Assembly (NCBI RefSeq): GCF_041415945.1
Contig: NZ_JBGCUS010000001.1
Location: 2,976,001 to 3,040,000 of the forward strand
Length of the DNA stretch: 64,000 bases
Reading direction: 5' to 3'
Source: Ancylobacter sp. IITR112
Lineage (GTDB): Bacteria > Pseudomonadota > Alphaproteobacteria > Rhizobiales > Xanthobacteraceae
Below are positions 27,623-35,557 of this stretch, in pieces. Within the stretch, counting starts at the first letter, position 1. Each line of letters starts with the position of its first letter. Position numbers and translations under genes: made by a program. The notes under the pieces were generated by a model. That model did no database searches. It had not been told where the DNA came from and saw only the letters and a list, made by a program, of their open reading frames with translations.

Positions 27623-28882
27623 ATGCTCGATTCCACCGCCACCCCGCTCAAGACGCTGCTGCGCCGCCGCAAGCCGGGCTACAGCCTGGAGGCGCCGTTC
27701 TACACCAGCCCCGAGATCTTCGCCGCCGACCTCGACATCATCTTCAGCCATCACTGGCTGTTCGTCGGCGTCGACCCCGACATTCCCGAGCCGGGCGACG
27801 CCATGACGCTGAATATCGGCCAGACCAACATCGTGCTGGTGCGCGACGATGACGGCGAGGTGCGCGCCTTCCACAATGTCTGCCGCCACCGCGGCGCGCC
27901 CATCGTCCATGACTACAAGACCACGGTGGGCAATCTCGTCTGCCGCTACCATTCCTGGACCTATGGTCTCGACGGCAAGCTGCTCGCCGCCTCGCATATG
28001 GGCGAGGGTTTCGACGCCTCCTGCCATGGCCTGAAGCCGGTGCATGTGCGCTCGCTGGAAGGGCTGCTCTTCATCTGCCTCGCCGACGAGCCGCCGGCGG
28101 ATTTCGAGGTGATGGCGGCGAAGATGGCGCCCTATCTCGCCCCGCACGACCTGAAGAACGCCAAGGTCGCCTTCGAGAAGGACATCATCGAGCCCGGCAA
28201 CTGGAAGCTCACCATGGAGAACAACCGCGAGTGCTATCACTGCGCGGGCAACCATCCCGAGCTGACCGTGCCGCTCTTCGCCTATGGCTTCGGCTTCGCG
28301 CCGGAAGAACTCGACGAGCACGAACGCAAGGAGGCCGAGGATTACGACAAGCTGCTGAAAGACAGCCATAAGGAATGGGAAAGCTGCGGCTTCCCCTCCA
28401 CGCTGATGGAGCATCTTGACGACATGGCCACCGGCTTCCGCACCGAGCGCCTGCCGCTCGCCGGATCGGGCGAAAGCCACACCCACAGCACCGAAGCCGC
28501 GTGCAAGAAGCTGCTCGGCAAGATCAACGACCCCAAGCACGGGGCGCTGCATTTCTGGACCCAGCCCAATAGCTGGCACCACTTCATGTCCGACCACGCC
28601 GTGGTGTTCTCGGTGCTGCCGCTCGACGCCGAGCGCTCGCTGCTGCGCACCAAATGGCTGGTGCACAAGGACGCGGTCGAGGGCGTCGACTACACGATCG
28701 AGAATCTCACCAGCGTGTGGGACGCCACCAACGACCAGGATTCGGAACTGGTCGGCTATTGCCAGACCGGCGCCCGCAGCCCGGCCTATGAGCCCGGCCC
28801 CTACTCGCCGCACACCGAGATGCTCGTCGACAAGTTCTGCAACTGGTACGTCAACCGGATGAGCGAACATCTGGGGCGGTAA
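27623..28882 (+). CDS. gbcA: Glycine betaine monooxygenase, oxygenase subunit
   Basis: Rieske non-heme iron oxygenase that N-demethylates glycine betaine to dimethylglycine with electrons from GbcB. The 419-residue protein has a Rieske cluster Cys87-x-His89 and Cys107-x2-His110. The mononuclear iron His206 and His211 lie in ECYHCAGNHPEL, and the third ligand is probably an Asp around residue 360. Close stachydrine-type relatives exist, but gbcB, dgcAB and sox neighbours favour glycine betaine. Tandem GbdR-type sites precede it. Confidence 0.92.
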   Translation: MLDSTATPLKTLLRRRKPGYSLEAPFYTSPEIFAADLDIIFSHHWLFVGVDPDIPEPGDAMTLNIGQTNIVLVRDDDGEVRAFHNVCRHRGAPIVHDYKTTVGNLVCRYHSWTYGLDGKLLAASHMGEGFDASCHGLKPVHVRSLEGLLFICLADEPPADFEVMAAKMAPYLAPHDLKNAKVAFEKDIIEPGNWKLTMENNRECYHCAGNHPELTVPLFAYGFGFAPEELDEHERKEAEDYDKLLKDSHKEWESCGFPSTLMEHLDDMATGFRTERLPLAGSGESHTHSTEAACKKLLGKINDPKHGALHFWTQPNSWHHFMSDHAVVFSVLPLDAERSLLRTKWLVHKDAVEGVDYTIENLTSVWDATNDQDSELVGYCQTGARSPAYEPGPYSPHTEMLVDKFCNWYVNRMSEHLGR

Positions 28883-28905
28883 GCACGCGCGGCCCCCGGC
28901 AGTCG

Positions 28906-28977
28906 CCGTCATCCCCCGGGTGACGGGAACCGTCATCCCCCGGGTGACGGGAACCGTCATCCCCCGGGTGACGGAAA
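28906..28977. repeat. Three tandem 24-bp palindromic units
   Basis: CCGTCATCCCCCGGGTGACG plus four bases is repeated three times (28906, 28930, 28954), the third ending with one change. Each unit is itself a palindrome around CCCGGG, so the array can form serial hairpins. It lies just after gbcA. Confidence 0.9.
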
Positions 28978-28979
28978 CT

Positions 28980-29070
28980 GTCATCCCGGCCGAAGGCGAA
29001 GCCGTAGAGCCGGGATCGCTCTCCGTCCGGTACGCGATCCCGGATCGGCCTGCGGGCCGTCCCGGATGAC
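28980..29070. repeat. Dispersed palindromic repeat, family A, copy 4
   Basis: Starts GTCATCCCGGCCGAAGGCG and ends GTCCCGGATGAC, directly after the tandem array. Confidence 0.85.
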
Positions 29071-29093
29071 GGAGCCGGTTCCCCCTTGCACAC

Positions 29094-29200
29094 CGTCATC
29101 CTGAGGTGCCGCCGCAGGCGGCCTCGAAGGATGTCGACACAGAACACCCGAGGGACGAGCATCCTTCGAGGCTCGCTTCGCTCGCACCTCAGGATGAGGT
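29094..29200. repeat. Dispersed repeat, family B, with 14-bp terminal inverted repeats
   Basis: TCATCCTGAGGTGC (29096-29109) and its exact inverse GCACCTCAGGATGA (29184-29197) enclose about 75 bases with further pairing (CCTCGAAGGAT / ATCCTTCGAGG). It has the form of a non-coding miniature repeat. With the preceding repeats it fills the whole 337-base gap between gbcA and gbcB; no gene is seen there. Confidence 0.85.
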
Positions 29201-29219
29201 CGCATCAGGATTATCGACC

Positions 29220-30389
29220 ATGGACGCCGCGCCCACCCCCGCCGTCTCGCCCGAACCCGCCGCGCCGCGTCTGGCCTTTCCGCTGCCGGCGTGGAACCCG
29301 GAAGGCGACGACGCCCTCACCGTGCTCGCCATCCGCGAGGAAACGGCGGATGTGAAAACCTTCGTGCTGGCGCCGCAGGAACCGTGCCTGTTTCATTACC
29401 GGCCCGGCCAGTTCCTCACGCTGGAACTCACCATTGACGGCGAGACCATCAATCGCTGCTACACCATCGCCTCCGCCCCCACCCGCCCGCACACGCTGGC
29501 CATCACGGTGAAGCGCGTGCCCGGCGGGCCGGTGTCGAACTGGCTGCATGATCATGTCCGCGTCGGCTCCAGCCTGCGCGCGGTCGGCCCGATGGGCGAG
29601 TTCTCCTGCTTCCTGCAGGGCACGCCCGCCCCGGCGCCGAAATATCTGTTCCTGTCCGGCGGCAGCGGCATCACCCCGCTCATGTCGATGGCCCGCACCT
29701 TCCACGATCTCGCCGTGCCGCGCGACATCGTCTTCGTCCACGCCGCCCGCTCGCCGGCCGACATCATCTTCCGCGACGAGCTGGAACTGATGGCACGCAA
29801 CCAGCCGGGCGCCTTCCGCTTCGCCCCGATCTGCGAGGCCGACAGCCCGTTCGCCCCGTGGCACGGCCTGCGCGGCCGGGTGAGCCTTGGCGTGCTTGAA
29901 CATGTCGCACCCGATTTTCGCGAACGCGAAGTCTTCGTCTGCGGCCCGGCGCCGTTCATGAAGGCGGTACGGGAGCTGTTGAAGGGCGCCGGCTTCGACA
30001 TGGCCCGCCATCATGAAGAGAGCTTCGATTTCGCCGAACTGGCGAAGGCCGAGCCCGAGGTGGCGGCGGAGGTGGTCTCCGCCGAATTGCTGCAGGCGGT
30101 GCCGGAGGCGCTGATCGCGCCGATCGTCACCTACACCGTGGAATTCGCCAAGCAGAAGCGCAGCATCGAGTGCCGCTCGGACATGTTCGTGCTGGACGCC
30201 GCCCGCCGCGCCGGGGTGCGCCTGCCCTCCTCCTGCTCGAAGGGGCTGTGCGGCACCTGCAAGTCGAAGCTCATCGAGGGCACGGTGGAGATGAAGCATG
30301 GCGGCGGCATCCGCCAGCGCGAGATCGACGCCGGCATGGCGCTGCTGTGCTGTTCCAAGCCGACCAGCAATCTGGTGGTGGACCGCTGA
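29220..30389 (+). CDS. gbcB: Glycine betaine monooxygenase, reductase subunit
   Basis: Electron-transfer partner of GbcA. The 389-residue chain has an FAD domain (RCYTIAS), an NAD(P)H domain (LFLSGGSGITPLMSMAR, VFVCGPAPFMKAVRELL), and a C-terminal plant-type [2Fe-2S] domain with SCSKGLCGTC and a distal cysteine pair (LLCCSKP). ATG 29220 with AGGA nine bases upstream is chosen; the open frame extends upstream into a repeat. It is separated from gbcA by stacked repeats, so the two may not be equally expressed. Confidence 0.92.
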   Translation: MDAAPTPAVSPEPAAPRLAFPLPAWNPEGDDALTVLAIREETADVKTFVLAPQEPCLFHYRPGQFLTLELTIDGETINRCYTIASAPTRPHTLAITVKRVPGGPVSNWLHDHVRVGSSLRAVGPMGEFSCFLQGTPAPAPKYLFLSGGSGITPLMSMARTFHDLAVPRDIVFVHAARSPADIIFRDELELMARNQPGAFRFAPICEADSPFAPWHGLRGRVSLGVLEHVAPDFREREVFVCGPAPFMKAVRELLKGAGFDMARHHEESFDFAELAKAEPEVAAEVVSAELLQAVPEALIAPIVTYTVEFAKQKRSIECRSDMFVLDAARRAGVRLPSSCSKGLCGTCKSKLIEGTVEMKHGGGIRQREIDAGMALLCCSKPTSNLVVDR

Positions 30390-30419
30390 CCGGTTGCCGC
30401 CCGCACGGACAATAAAAAT

Positions 30420-30513
30420 GTCATCCCGGAAGGGCCGCAGGCCCTGTCCGGGATCGCCATGCCGTTCGAGAGAACGACCCCGGCTCACCGCCTCCGGCGC
30501 CGTCCGGGATGAC
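30420..30513. repeat. Dispersed palindromic repeat, family A, copy 5
   Basis: GTCATCCCGGAAGGGCCGC at the left and GTCCGGGATGAC at the right, located between the convergent gbcB and the gene ending at 30532, where it can serve as a two-way transcript end. Confidence 0.85.
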
Positions 30514-30531
30514 GGCGTGCCGGAGCGAAGC

Positions 30532-31278
30532 TCAGCGCCAGAGGTCGAGCGCGCCGGTCATGGCCTGCTTCATGCCGTCATAGGCGCGGCTGGTGCCCTC
30601 CACCGTGCGGTCGACGAGTTCGCTGGCGGTCGGCAGCGGCGGCAGGCCGAGAAAGCCTTCCTTCGGCTCCGCCGGGCGGGCGACCACAGGCGCCGGCGGC
30701 ACCACACCCGGCGCGGCGGCGGCGAGATCGAGCGGCCGGCCGACGGCACCGGGCGTGGCGGGCGTCGTCGCGGCGGGGGCGGCCGGCTGGGTGCTGGCGG
30801 CGGCCGGCGCGGGGCTCCGGCTCACCATCGGGTCGCGGCTGTCGCAGCGCGCGCCGCACTGGTCGAAGCGTTCCACCCCGGCCGGCAGCGCCGCCACGGT
30901 GATGTCGCTGGACAGAGGCGGCTCGCCCGCCGCCGGGGCGGCGGGGCGGGCTGCGGCCGGCCGCGCGGTCTTCACCGGCGGCTTGTAGACGGCGCCGGGC
31001 TCGATGGCGCGGATCATGGTGGGAATGTCGAGCTGGTCGGCCTTGTCGGTCGGCTCCTCGCTCATGTCGAGCGGCACGGCGACGAGGCGCGCCAGCGTCT
31101 TCACGCTCTCCTGCGCCTGCCGCGTGCCGGCCTCCTCGGCCTTGCCGCGGGCATAGCCGCTGCTCTCGGCGACGACATAGGTGCCGGCGGCAACAGCCAG
31201 CGCGAAGCCGACCGGCAGCATCATCCGGCCGGCCAGCATGGCGTTGAATGGGACGCGCGGGCGCGAAATCGAGCGCAT
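30532..31278 (-). CDS. Membrane-anchored Pro/Ala-rich protein, unknown function
   Basis: A 248-residue protein with one N-terminal membrane helix (residues about 14-32, MMLPVGFALAVAAGTYVVA). Next is a helical segment with conserved-looking charge pattern (QESVKTLARLVAVPLDMSEE), then an Ala/Pro-rich linker with one cysteine pair (FDQCGARCDSRDP) that could form a disulfide, and a C-terminal amphipathic segment. I do not recognise a family. It is convergent with gbcB and divergent from the GbdR-like regulator, 160 bases apart. ATG 31278 is chosen because the membrane anchor follows; farther upstream the frame overlaps the regulator gene. Confidence 0.7.
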   Translation of the reverse strand: MRSISRPRVPFNAMLAGRMMLPVGFALAVAAGTYVVAESSGYARGKAEEAGTRQAQESVKTLARLVAVPLDMSEEPTDKADQLDIPTMIRAIEPGAVYKPPVKTARPAAARPAAPAAGEPPLSSDITVAALPAGVERFDQCGARCDSRDPMVSRSPAPAAASTQPAAPAATTPATPGAVGRPLDLAAAAPGVVPPAPVVARPAEPKEGFLGLPPLPTASELVDRTVEGTSRAYDGMKQAMTGALDLWR

Positions 31279-31438
31279 GGAAGGAATCCCCCGTTGTTGC
31301 GTCGCATTTCCCCCTGTCTTGGCGACCATTTTGCGGCATGATTGGTGCCAGTCGGTGACGAAGCGGGGGTAATCCTGCGCGCCGTTTTCCCAACATGATC
31401 GGCTGCAATTTTCGGCAAGCTTCTCCGGGTGCCCAGAC

Positions 31439-32413
31439 GTGCTCGACACCGCCTCGCTGACCCGCATCGGCTTTCTCACTTTGCCGAACCATTCGATGAT
31501 CGCCTGCGCCAATGCGCTGGAAGCGCTGCGCATGGCCAATTATGTCGCCGAGGGCGAGCTTTACTCCTGGCGCATCGTCACACCGGATGGCCGGCCGGCC
31601 ACCGCCAGCAACGGCCTCACCCTCTCGCCCACGGTGGCGCTGGCGGATGCCGGCCCGCTCGACCTTTTGCTGGTGTGCGGCGGCATTGATGTGCGCCACG
31701 CCGCCACCCCGGCCATCGCCGATGCGCTGCGCCGGCTCGCCCGGCGCGGCGTCGCGCTCGGCGCCCTGTGCACCGGCAGCTTCGTGCTGGCCGAGGCGGG
31801 GCTGCTCGATTTCTACCGCTGCGTCGTGCACTGGGAGAACCTGCCGGCGCTGCGCGAGGAATTTCCCCGCATCGACTTCGCCGAAGAGGCGTTCGTCATC
31901 GACCGCGACCGGCTCACCTGCACCGGCGGCATCGCCCCGCTGGAAATGATGCTGACCCTGATCGAGGCGAAGGCCGGCCGGGCGCTGGCCGACAAGGTGT
32001 CGGAACAGTTCATCGTCGACCGCGCCCCGCGCCGGGTGGAAAAGGTGCCGGCCCGGCCGCGCCCGCTGCTGCCCGACCCGACGCTCGCCCGCGCGGTGCG
32101 GCTGATGGAAGGGGCGATCGAGCAGCCGCTCGGCGTCTCCGGCATCGCCAACCGGCTCGGCGTTTCCGCCCGCCAGTTGGAGCGGCTGTTCCAGCGCCAT
32201 CTCGGCGTCACCCCAGCGGCCTACCAGTTGCGGCTGCGGCTGGAGCGGGCGCGCGAATTGCTGCGCCTGTCGCCGCTGCCGGTCACCGATGTCGGGCTGG
32301 CCTGCGGCTTCCAGTCGGCGGCGCATTTCTCCACCGCCTATGCCCGCCATTTCGGCCGCCCGCCCAGCCGCGAGCGGCGCGGCGCCGCCCCGCCGGCCCC
32401 GGCGCGGGCCTGA
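31439..32413 (+). CDS. gbdR: GbdR-like regulator (GATase1-AraC) of betaine catabolism
   Basis: A 324-residue protein. The DJ-1/PfpI-like domain (RIGFLTLPNHSMIACANALE, ALGALCTGSFVLAEAG) contains EALRMANYVAEGELYSW, which resembles Pseudomonas GbdR. The AraC domain (ISGIANRLGVSARQLERLF-type helix, TDVGLACGFQSAAHFSTAY) spans about 225-310. It should activate gbc, dgc and sox genes in response to glycine betaine or dimethylglycine. The start is GTG at 31439, with only a weak ribosome site, so a later start is possible. The symbol is by similarity. Confidence 0.8.
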   Translation: MLDTASLTRIGFLTLPNHSMIACANALEALRMANYVAEGELYSWRIVTPDGRPATASNGLTLSPTVALADAGPLDLLLVCGGIDVRHAATPAIADALRRLARRGVALGALCTGSFVLAEAGLLDFYRCVVHWENLPALREEFPRIDFAEEAFVIDRDRLTCTGGIAPLEMMLTLIEAKAGRALADKVSEQFIVDRAPRRVEKVPARPRPLLPDPTLARAVRLMEGAIEQPLGVSGIANRLGVSARQLERLFQRHLGVTPAAYQLRLRLERARELLRLSPLPVTDVGLACGFQSAAHFSTAYARHFGRPPSRERRGAAPPAPARA

Positions 32414-32562
32414 GCCCGCGCAGTTCGGACAAGGCGCGGGCGTGATCGCCGCCCCGCGGGGCGCGCCGGGGGCCTCCGCATTGTCCGCACTGGCGCCGGC
32501 CCGCGCATGGTACTAATTGTGCAGGGCAACACCGCCTGAACCCCGCGCGGAAGAACGCGCCC

Positions 32563-33345
32563 ATGAACGCGCCTGTGAACCCGTCCGCCTATCGCCGCCT
32601 CGCCGCCCGCTACAGCGACCTCACCGCGGGCATGCTGGCGCCCGAGCGCACCCCGCTGGCCGATGCCTGGCTCGGCCTGCCCATGACCTTCGTCGCCGGC
32701 GCCACCAATGCCGGCGGGCTCTTGGCCGTGGGGCAGTACACCTCGCACATGTCGGGCATCATCTCCTCGGCCGCCGACCATGCGGTGCTGGGCGCGCTGG
32801 ACCTCGTGCTCGGCGGCGCGGGGGCGCTCATCGCCTTCGTGCTCGGCGCCGCCACCTCGGCGGTGCTGGTGAACTGGGGCCGGCTGCATGTCGCCGGGCG
32901 GGAATATTCCCTGCCGCTGACGCTGGAGGCGCTGCTGCTGCTCGCCTTCGCGCTGATCGGCCCGTTCACGCGGCAATCCGGCCTCATGCTCGGCCTCGCC
33001 GTGGCGGTGCTGTGCTTCATCATGGGGCTGCAGAACGCCACCGTGACCAAGATGTCGGGGGCGAAGATTCGCACCACCCACATGACCGGCATCGTCACCG
33101 ATATCGGCATCGAGCTGGGAAAACTGTTCTATTCCAACCGGCGCCGGCGCGGCACCGGCCTGCCGCTGGTGCTGGCGGACCGGGAAAAGCTCAGGCTGCT
33201 CGCCTATTTCCTCGCCGCCTTCTTCGTCGGCGGCGTGGTCGGCGCGGTGGGCTTCAACCAGGTCGGCTTCGTCTTCGCCGTGCCGCTGGCGCTGCTGGTG
33301 TTCGCGCTCGCCGGCCCCTCGGCGCTGCGCATCCTGCTGCGCTGA
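32563..33345 (+). CDS. DUF1275 (YoaK-like) membrane protein
   Basis: A 260-residue integral membrane protein with about six helices. It has the family features FVAGATNAGGLLAVGQYTSH-MSGI near the N-terminus and FIMGLQNATVTKMSGAKIRT-THMTG at mid-length. Members are thought to be transporters but have no firm substrate. It lies between the GbdR-like gene and dgcA in the same orientation; whether it moves a betaine-pathway metabolite is speculation. Confidence 0.88.
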   Translation: MNAPVNPSAYRRLAARYSDLTAGMLAPERTPLADAWLGLPMTFVAGATNAGGLLAVGQYTSHMSGIISSAADHAVLGALDLVLGGAGALIAFVLGAATSAVLVNWGRLHVAGREYSLPLTLEALLLLAFALIGPFTRQSGLMLGLAVAVLCFIMGLQNATVTKMSGAKIRTTHMTGIVTDIGIELGKLFYSNRRRRGTGLPLVLADREKLRLLAYFLAAFFVGGVVGAVGFNQVGFVFAVPLALLVFALAGPSALRILLR

Positions 33346-33466
33346 ACGGCTCGGTCGCAACGCTACCGGCGCGATGGCGCAAATCTTCTGTCCGGCATAG
33401 GCGCATGCGACCTATCGTGCGACGGTCGGGTTTAGCATGCGTAGGCGAAGGAGCGCGCCCACCATC

Positions 33467-35506
33467 ATGATCGCCAATGCCGAGGCACTTCTCAAACCCT
33501 TGACCATCAAGGGCCTCACCATCCGCAACCGGGTGATGTCGACCTCGCACGCGCCCGGCTACGGCAAGGACGGCAAGCCGCAGGAGCGCTATCAGCTCTA
33601 CCACATGGAAAAGGCCAGAGGCGGCATCGGGCTGACCATGTTCGGCGGCTCCTCCTCGGTGGCGATCGACAGCCCGGCGGCGCCGTGGAACCAGATTTCC
33701 GTCACCGACGACAGCGTCATCCCCTATTTCCAGCAATTCGCCGAGCGGGTGCACGCCCACGGCGCCAAGCTGATGATCCAGCTCACCCATATGGGCCGAC
33801 GCACCAAATGGGACACCGAGAACTGGCTGCCGACCATCTCCGCCTCGGTGCGGCGCGAGCCGGCCTCGCGCACCGTGCCGCGCGCCATGGACAAGCACGA
33901 CATTCGCCGCGTGGTCAAAGCCTTCGCCGACGCCGCCCGCCGCTGCAAGGAGGGCGGGCTGGACGGCTGCGAGATTTCCGCCGCCCATGGCCATCTCGTC
34001 GACCAGTTCTGGAGCCCCTCGGTCAACCAGCGCACGGACGAATATGGCGGAAGCCTGGAAAACCGCATGCGCTTCGGCAAGGAAGTGCTCACCGCCATGC
34101 GCGAGGCCACCGGCGATGATTATGTCATCGGCATCCGCATGTCCGGCGACGAGATGATCGCCGACGGCCTCAGCCATGAGGACTGCGTCGCCATCGCCTC
34201 GGAATATGCGAAGCTCGGCCTTGTCGACTTCCTCAACATCGTCGGCGGCCAGGCGCGGGACGAGATGTCCCACGCCGTCTCGCTGCCCAACATGTCCTTC
34301 CCCGTCGCGCCCTTCCTCTATCTGCCGAGCGCGATCAAGCGCGAGGTGGAGGTGCCGATCTTCCACGCCCAGCGCGTCACCGATCTCGCCACCGGCGCCC
34401 GCGCCGTCGCCGAGGGCCATGTCGACATGATCGCCATGACCCGCGCCCACATCGCCGATCCGCATCTCGTCAAGAAGCTGATGGAAGGCCGCGACGACGA
34501 CATCCGCCAATGTGTCGGCGCCGGCTACTGCATCGACCGCATCTATGTCGGCGGCGACGCGCTCTGCCTGCAGAACGCGGCGACGGGGCGCGAGGCCACC
34601 ATGCCGCACGTCATCCCCAAGGCGGAGGTGACGCGCAAGGTGGTGGTGGTCGGCGCCGGCCCGGCCGGGCTGGAAGCCGCCCGCGTCTGCGCCGAGCGCG
34701 GCCACAAGGTGGTGCTGTTCGAGAAGGAGCCGGTAGTCGGCGGCCAGATCAACATCGCCGCCAAGGCCACCTGGCGCGAGGCGCTGTCCGGCATTCCGCG
34801 TTGGCTTTATGCGCAGGTGCAGAAGAAGGGCGTCGATATCCGCCTCGGCCGCGCCGCCACGCCGGAAGACATCGCCGCCGAGGCGCCGGATGTCGTCATC
34901 ATGGCGACCGGCGGCCTGCCCAATCTCGGCCATGCCAAGGGGCACGAGCACGCCGTCTCCACCTGGGACATCCTCACCGGCCGCGTCGAGCCCACCGGCT
35001 CGGTGCTGCTGTTCGACGAGATCGGCGGCCACAACGCCGCCTCCACCGCGGAGGTGCTGGCGAAAAAGGGCTGCCTCGTCGAGATGGTGACGCATGACGT
35101 GCAGATCGCGCAGGAGATCGGCACCACCAACAAGCCGGTGCATCTGCGCGAGCTGTACAAGCTCGGCGTGGTGATGACGCCGAACACCGAGCTGATCGAG
35201 ATCTACCCCGAAGGCAACCGCCTCATCGCCGCTTTGCGCAACACCATGACCGATGCGGAGGAGGAGCGCGTCATCGACCGCGTGGTGGTCGATTACGGCA
35301 CGCTGCCCGTGGACGGCCTGTTCGAGGCGCTGCGCGGGGCGTCCATCAATGATGGCGAGACCGATCTCGACGCGCTCATTTCCGGCCGCGCCCCGCGCTG
35401 GACCGGCCAGCCCGGCTTCGCGCTCTACCGCGTCGGCGACGCCTGGACCGGGCGCAACATCCACGCCGCGCTCTATGATTCGCTCCGGCTCTGCAAGGAT
35501 CTGTGA
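33467..35506 (+). CDS. dgcA: Dimethylglycine demethylase subunit DgcA
   Basis: Old-yellow-enzyme/trimethylamine-dehydrogenase-like flavoprotein that with DgcB demethylates dimethylglycine to sarcosine. In the 679-residue chain, an FMN TIM barrel covers about 1-360 (catalytic-site AAHGHLVDQFWSPSVNQRTD). Iron-sulfur cysteines lie in RQCVGAGYCIDR, and a nucleotide-binding domain starts at VVVVGAGPAGLEAARVCAE (about residue 390). The start at 33467 matches the family; an ATG at 33437 is also open. It heads a dgcA-dgcB-etfA-etfB operon. Confidence 0.92.
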   Translation: MIANAEALLKPLTIKGLTIRNRVMSTSHAPGYGKDGKPQERYQLYHMEKARGGIGLTMFGGSSSVAIDSPAAPWNQISVTDDSVIPYFQQFAERVHAHGAKLMIQLTHMGRRTKWDTENWLPTISASVRREPASRTVPRAMDKHDIRRVVKAFADAARRCKEGGLDGCEISAAHGHLVDQFWSPSVNQRTDEYGGSLENRMRFGKEVLTAMREATGDDYVIGIRMSGDEMIADGLSHEDCVAIASEYAKLGLVDFLNIVGGQARDEMSHAVSLPNMSFPVAPFLYLPSAIKREVEVPIFHAQRVTDLATGARAVAEGHVDMIAMTRAHIADPHLVKKLMEGRDDDIRQCVGAGYCIDRIYVGGDALCLQNAATGREATMPHVIPKAEVTRKVVVVGAGPAGLEAARVCAERGHKVVLFEKEPVVGGQINIAAKATWREALSGIPRWLYAQVQKKGVDIRLGRAATPEDIAAEAPDVVIMATGGLPNLGHAKGHEHAVSTWDILTGRVEPTGSVLLFDEIGGHNAASTAEVLAKKGCLVEMVTHDVQIAQEIGTTNKPVHLRELYKLGVVMTPNTELIEIYPEGNRLIAALRNTMTDAEEERVIDRVVVDYGTLPVDGLFEALRGASINDGETDLDALISGRAPRWTGQPGFALYRVGDAWTGRNIHAALYDSLRLCKDL

Positions 35507-35557
35507 GGCGCTGATGGGCACCGTCATCCCGCGGGAAACGAGCGACGGCGGCGCCCC

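Noticed and set aside
28906..28977. Tandem repeats considered as a CRISPR array
   Set aside because: Units are directly adjacent with no variable spacers, and no cas genes are near.
26573..28984. 800-codon frame antisense to DUF4394 and gbcA
   Set aside because: Same composition artefact; both sense genes have clear domains and motifs.
33345..33466. GbdR-type site upstream of dgcA
   Set aside because: GGTCGC and GTCGCA fragments occur but none is followed by N8-AA or placed at 21-base spacing, so support is too weak.
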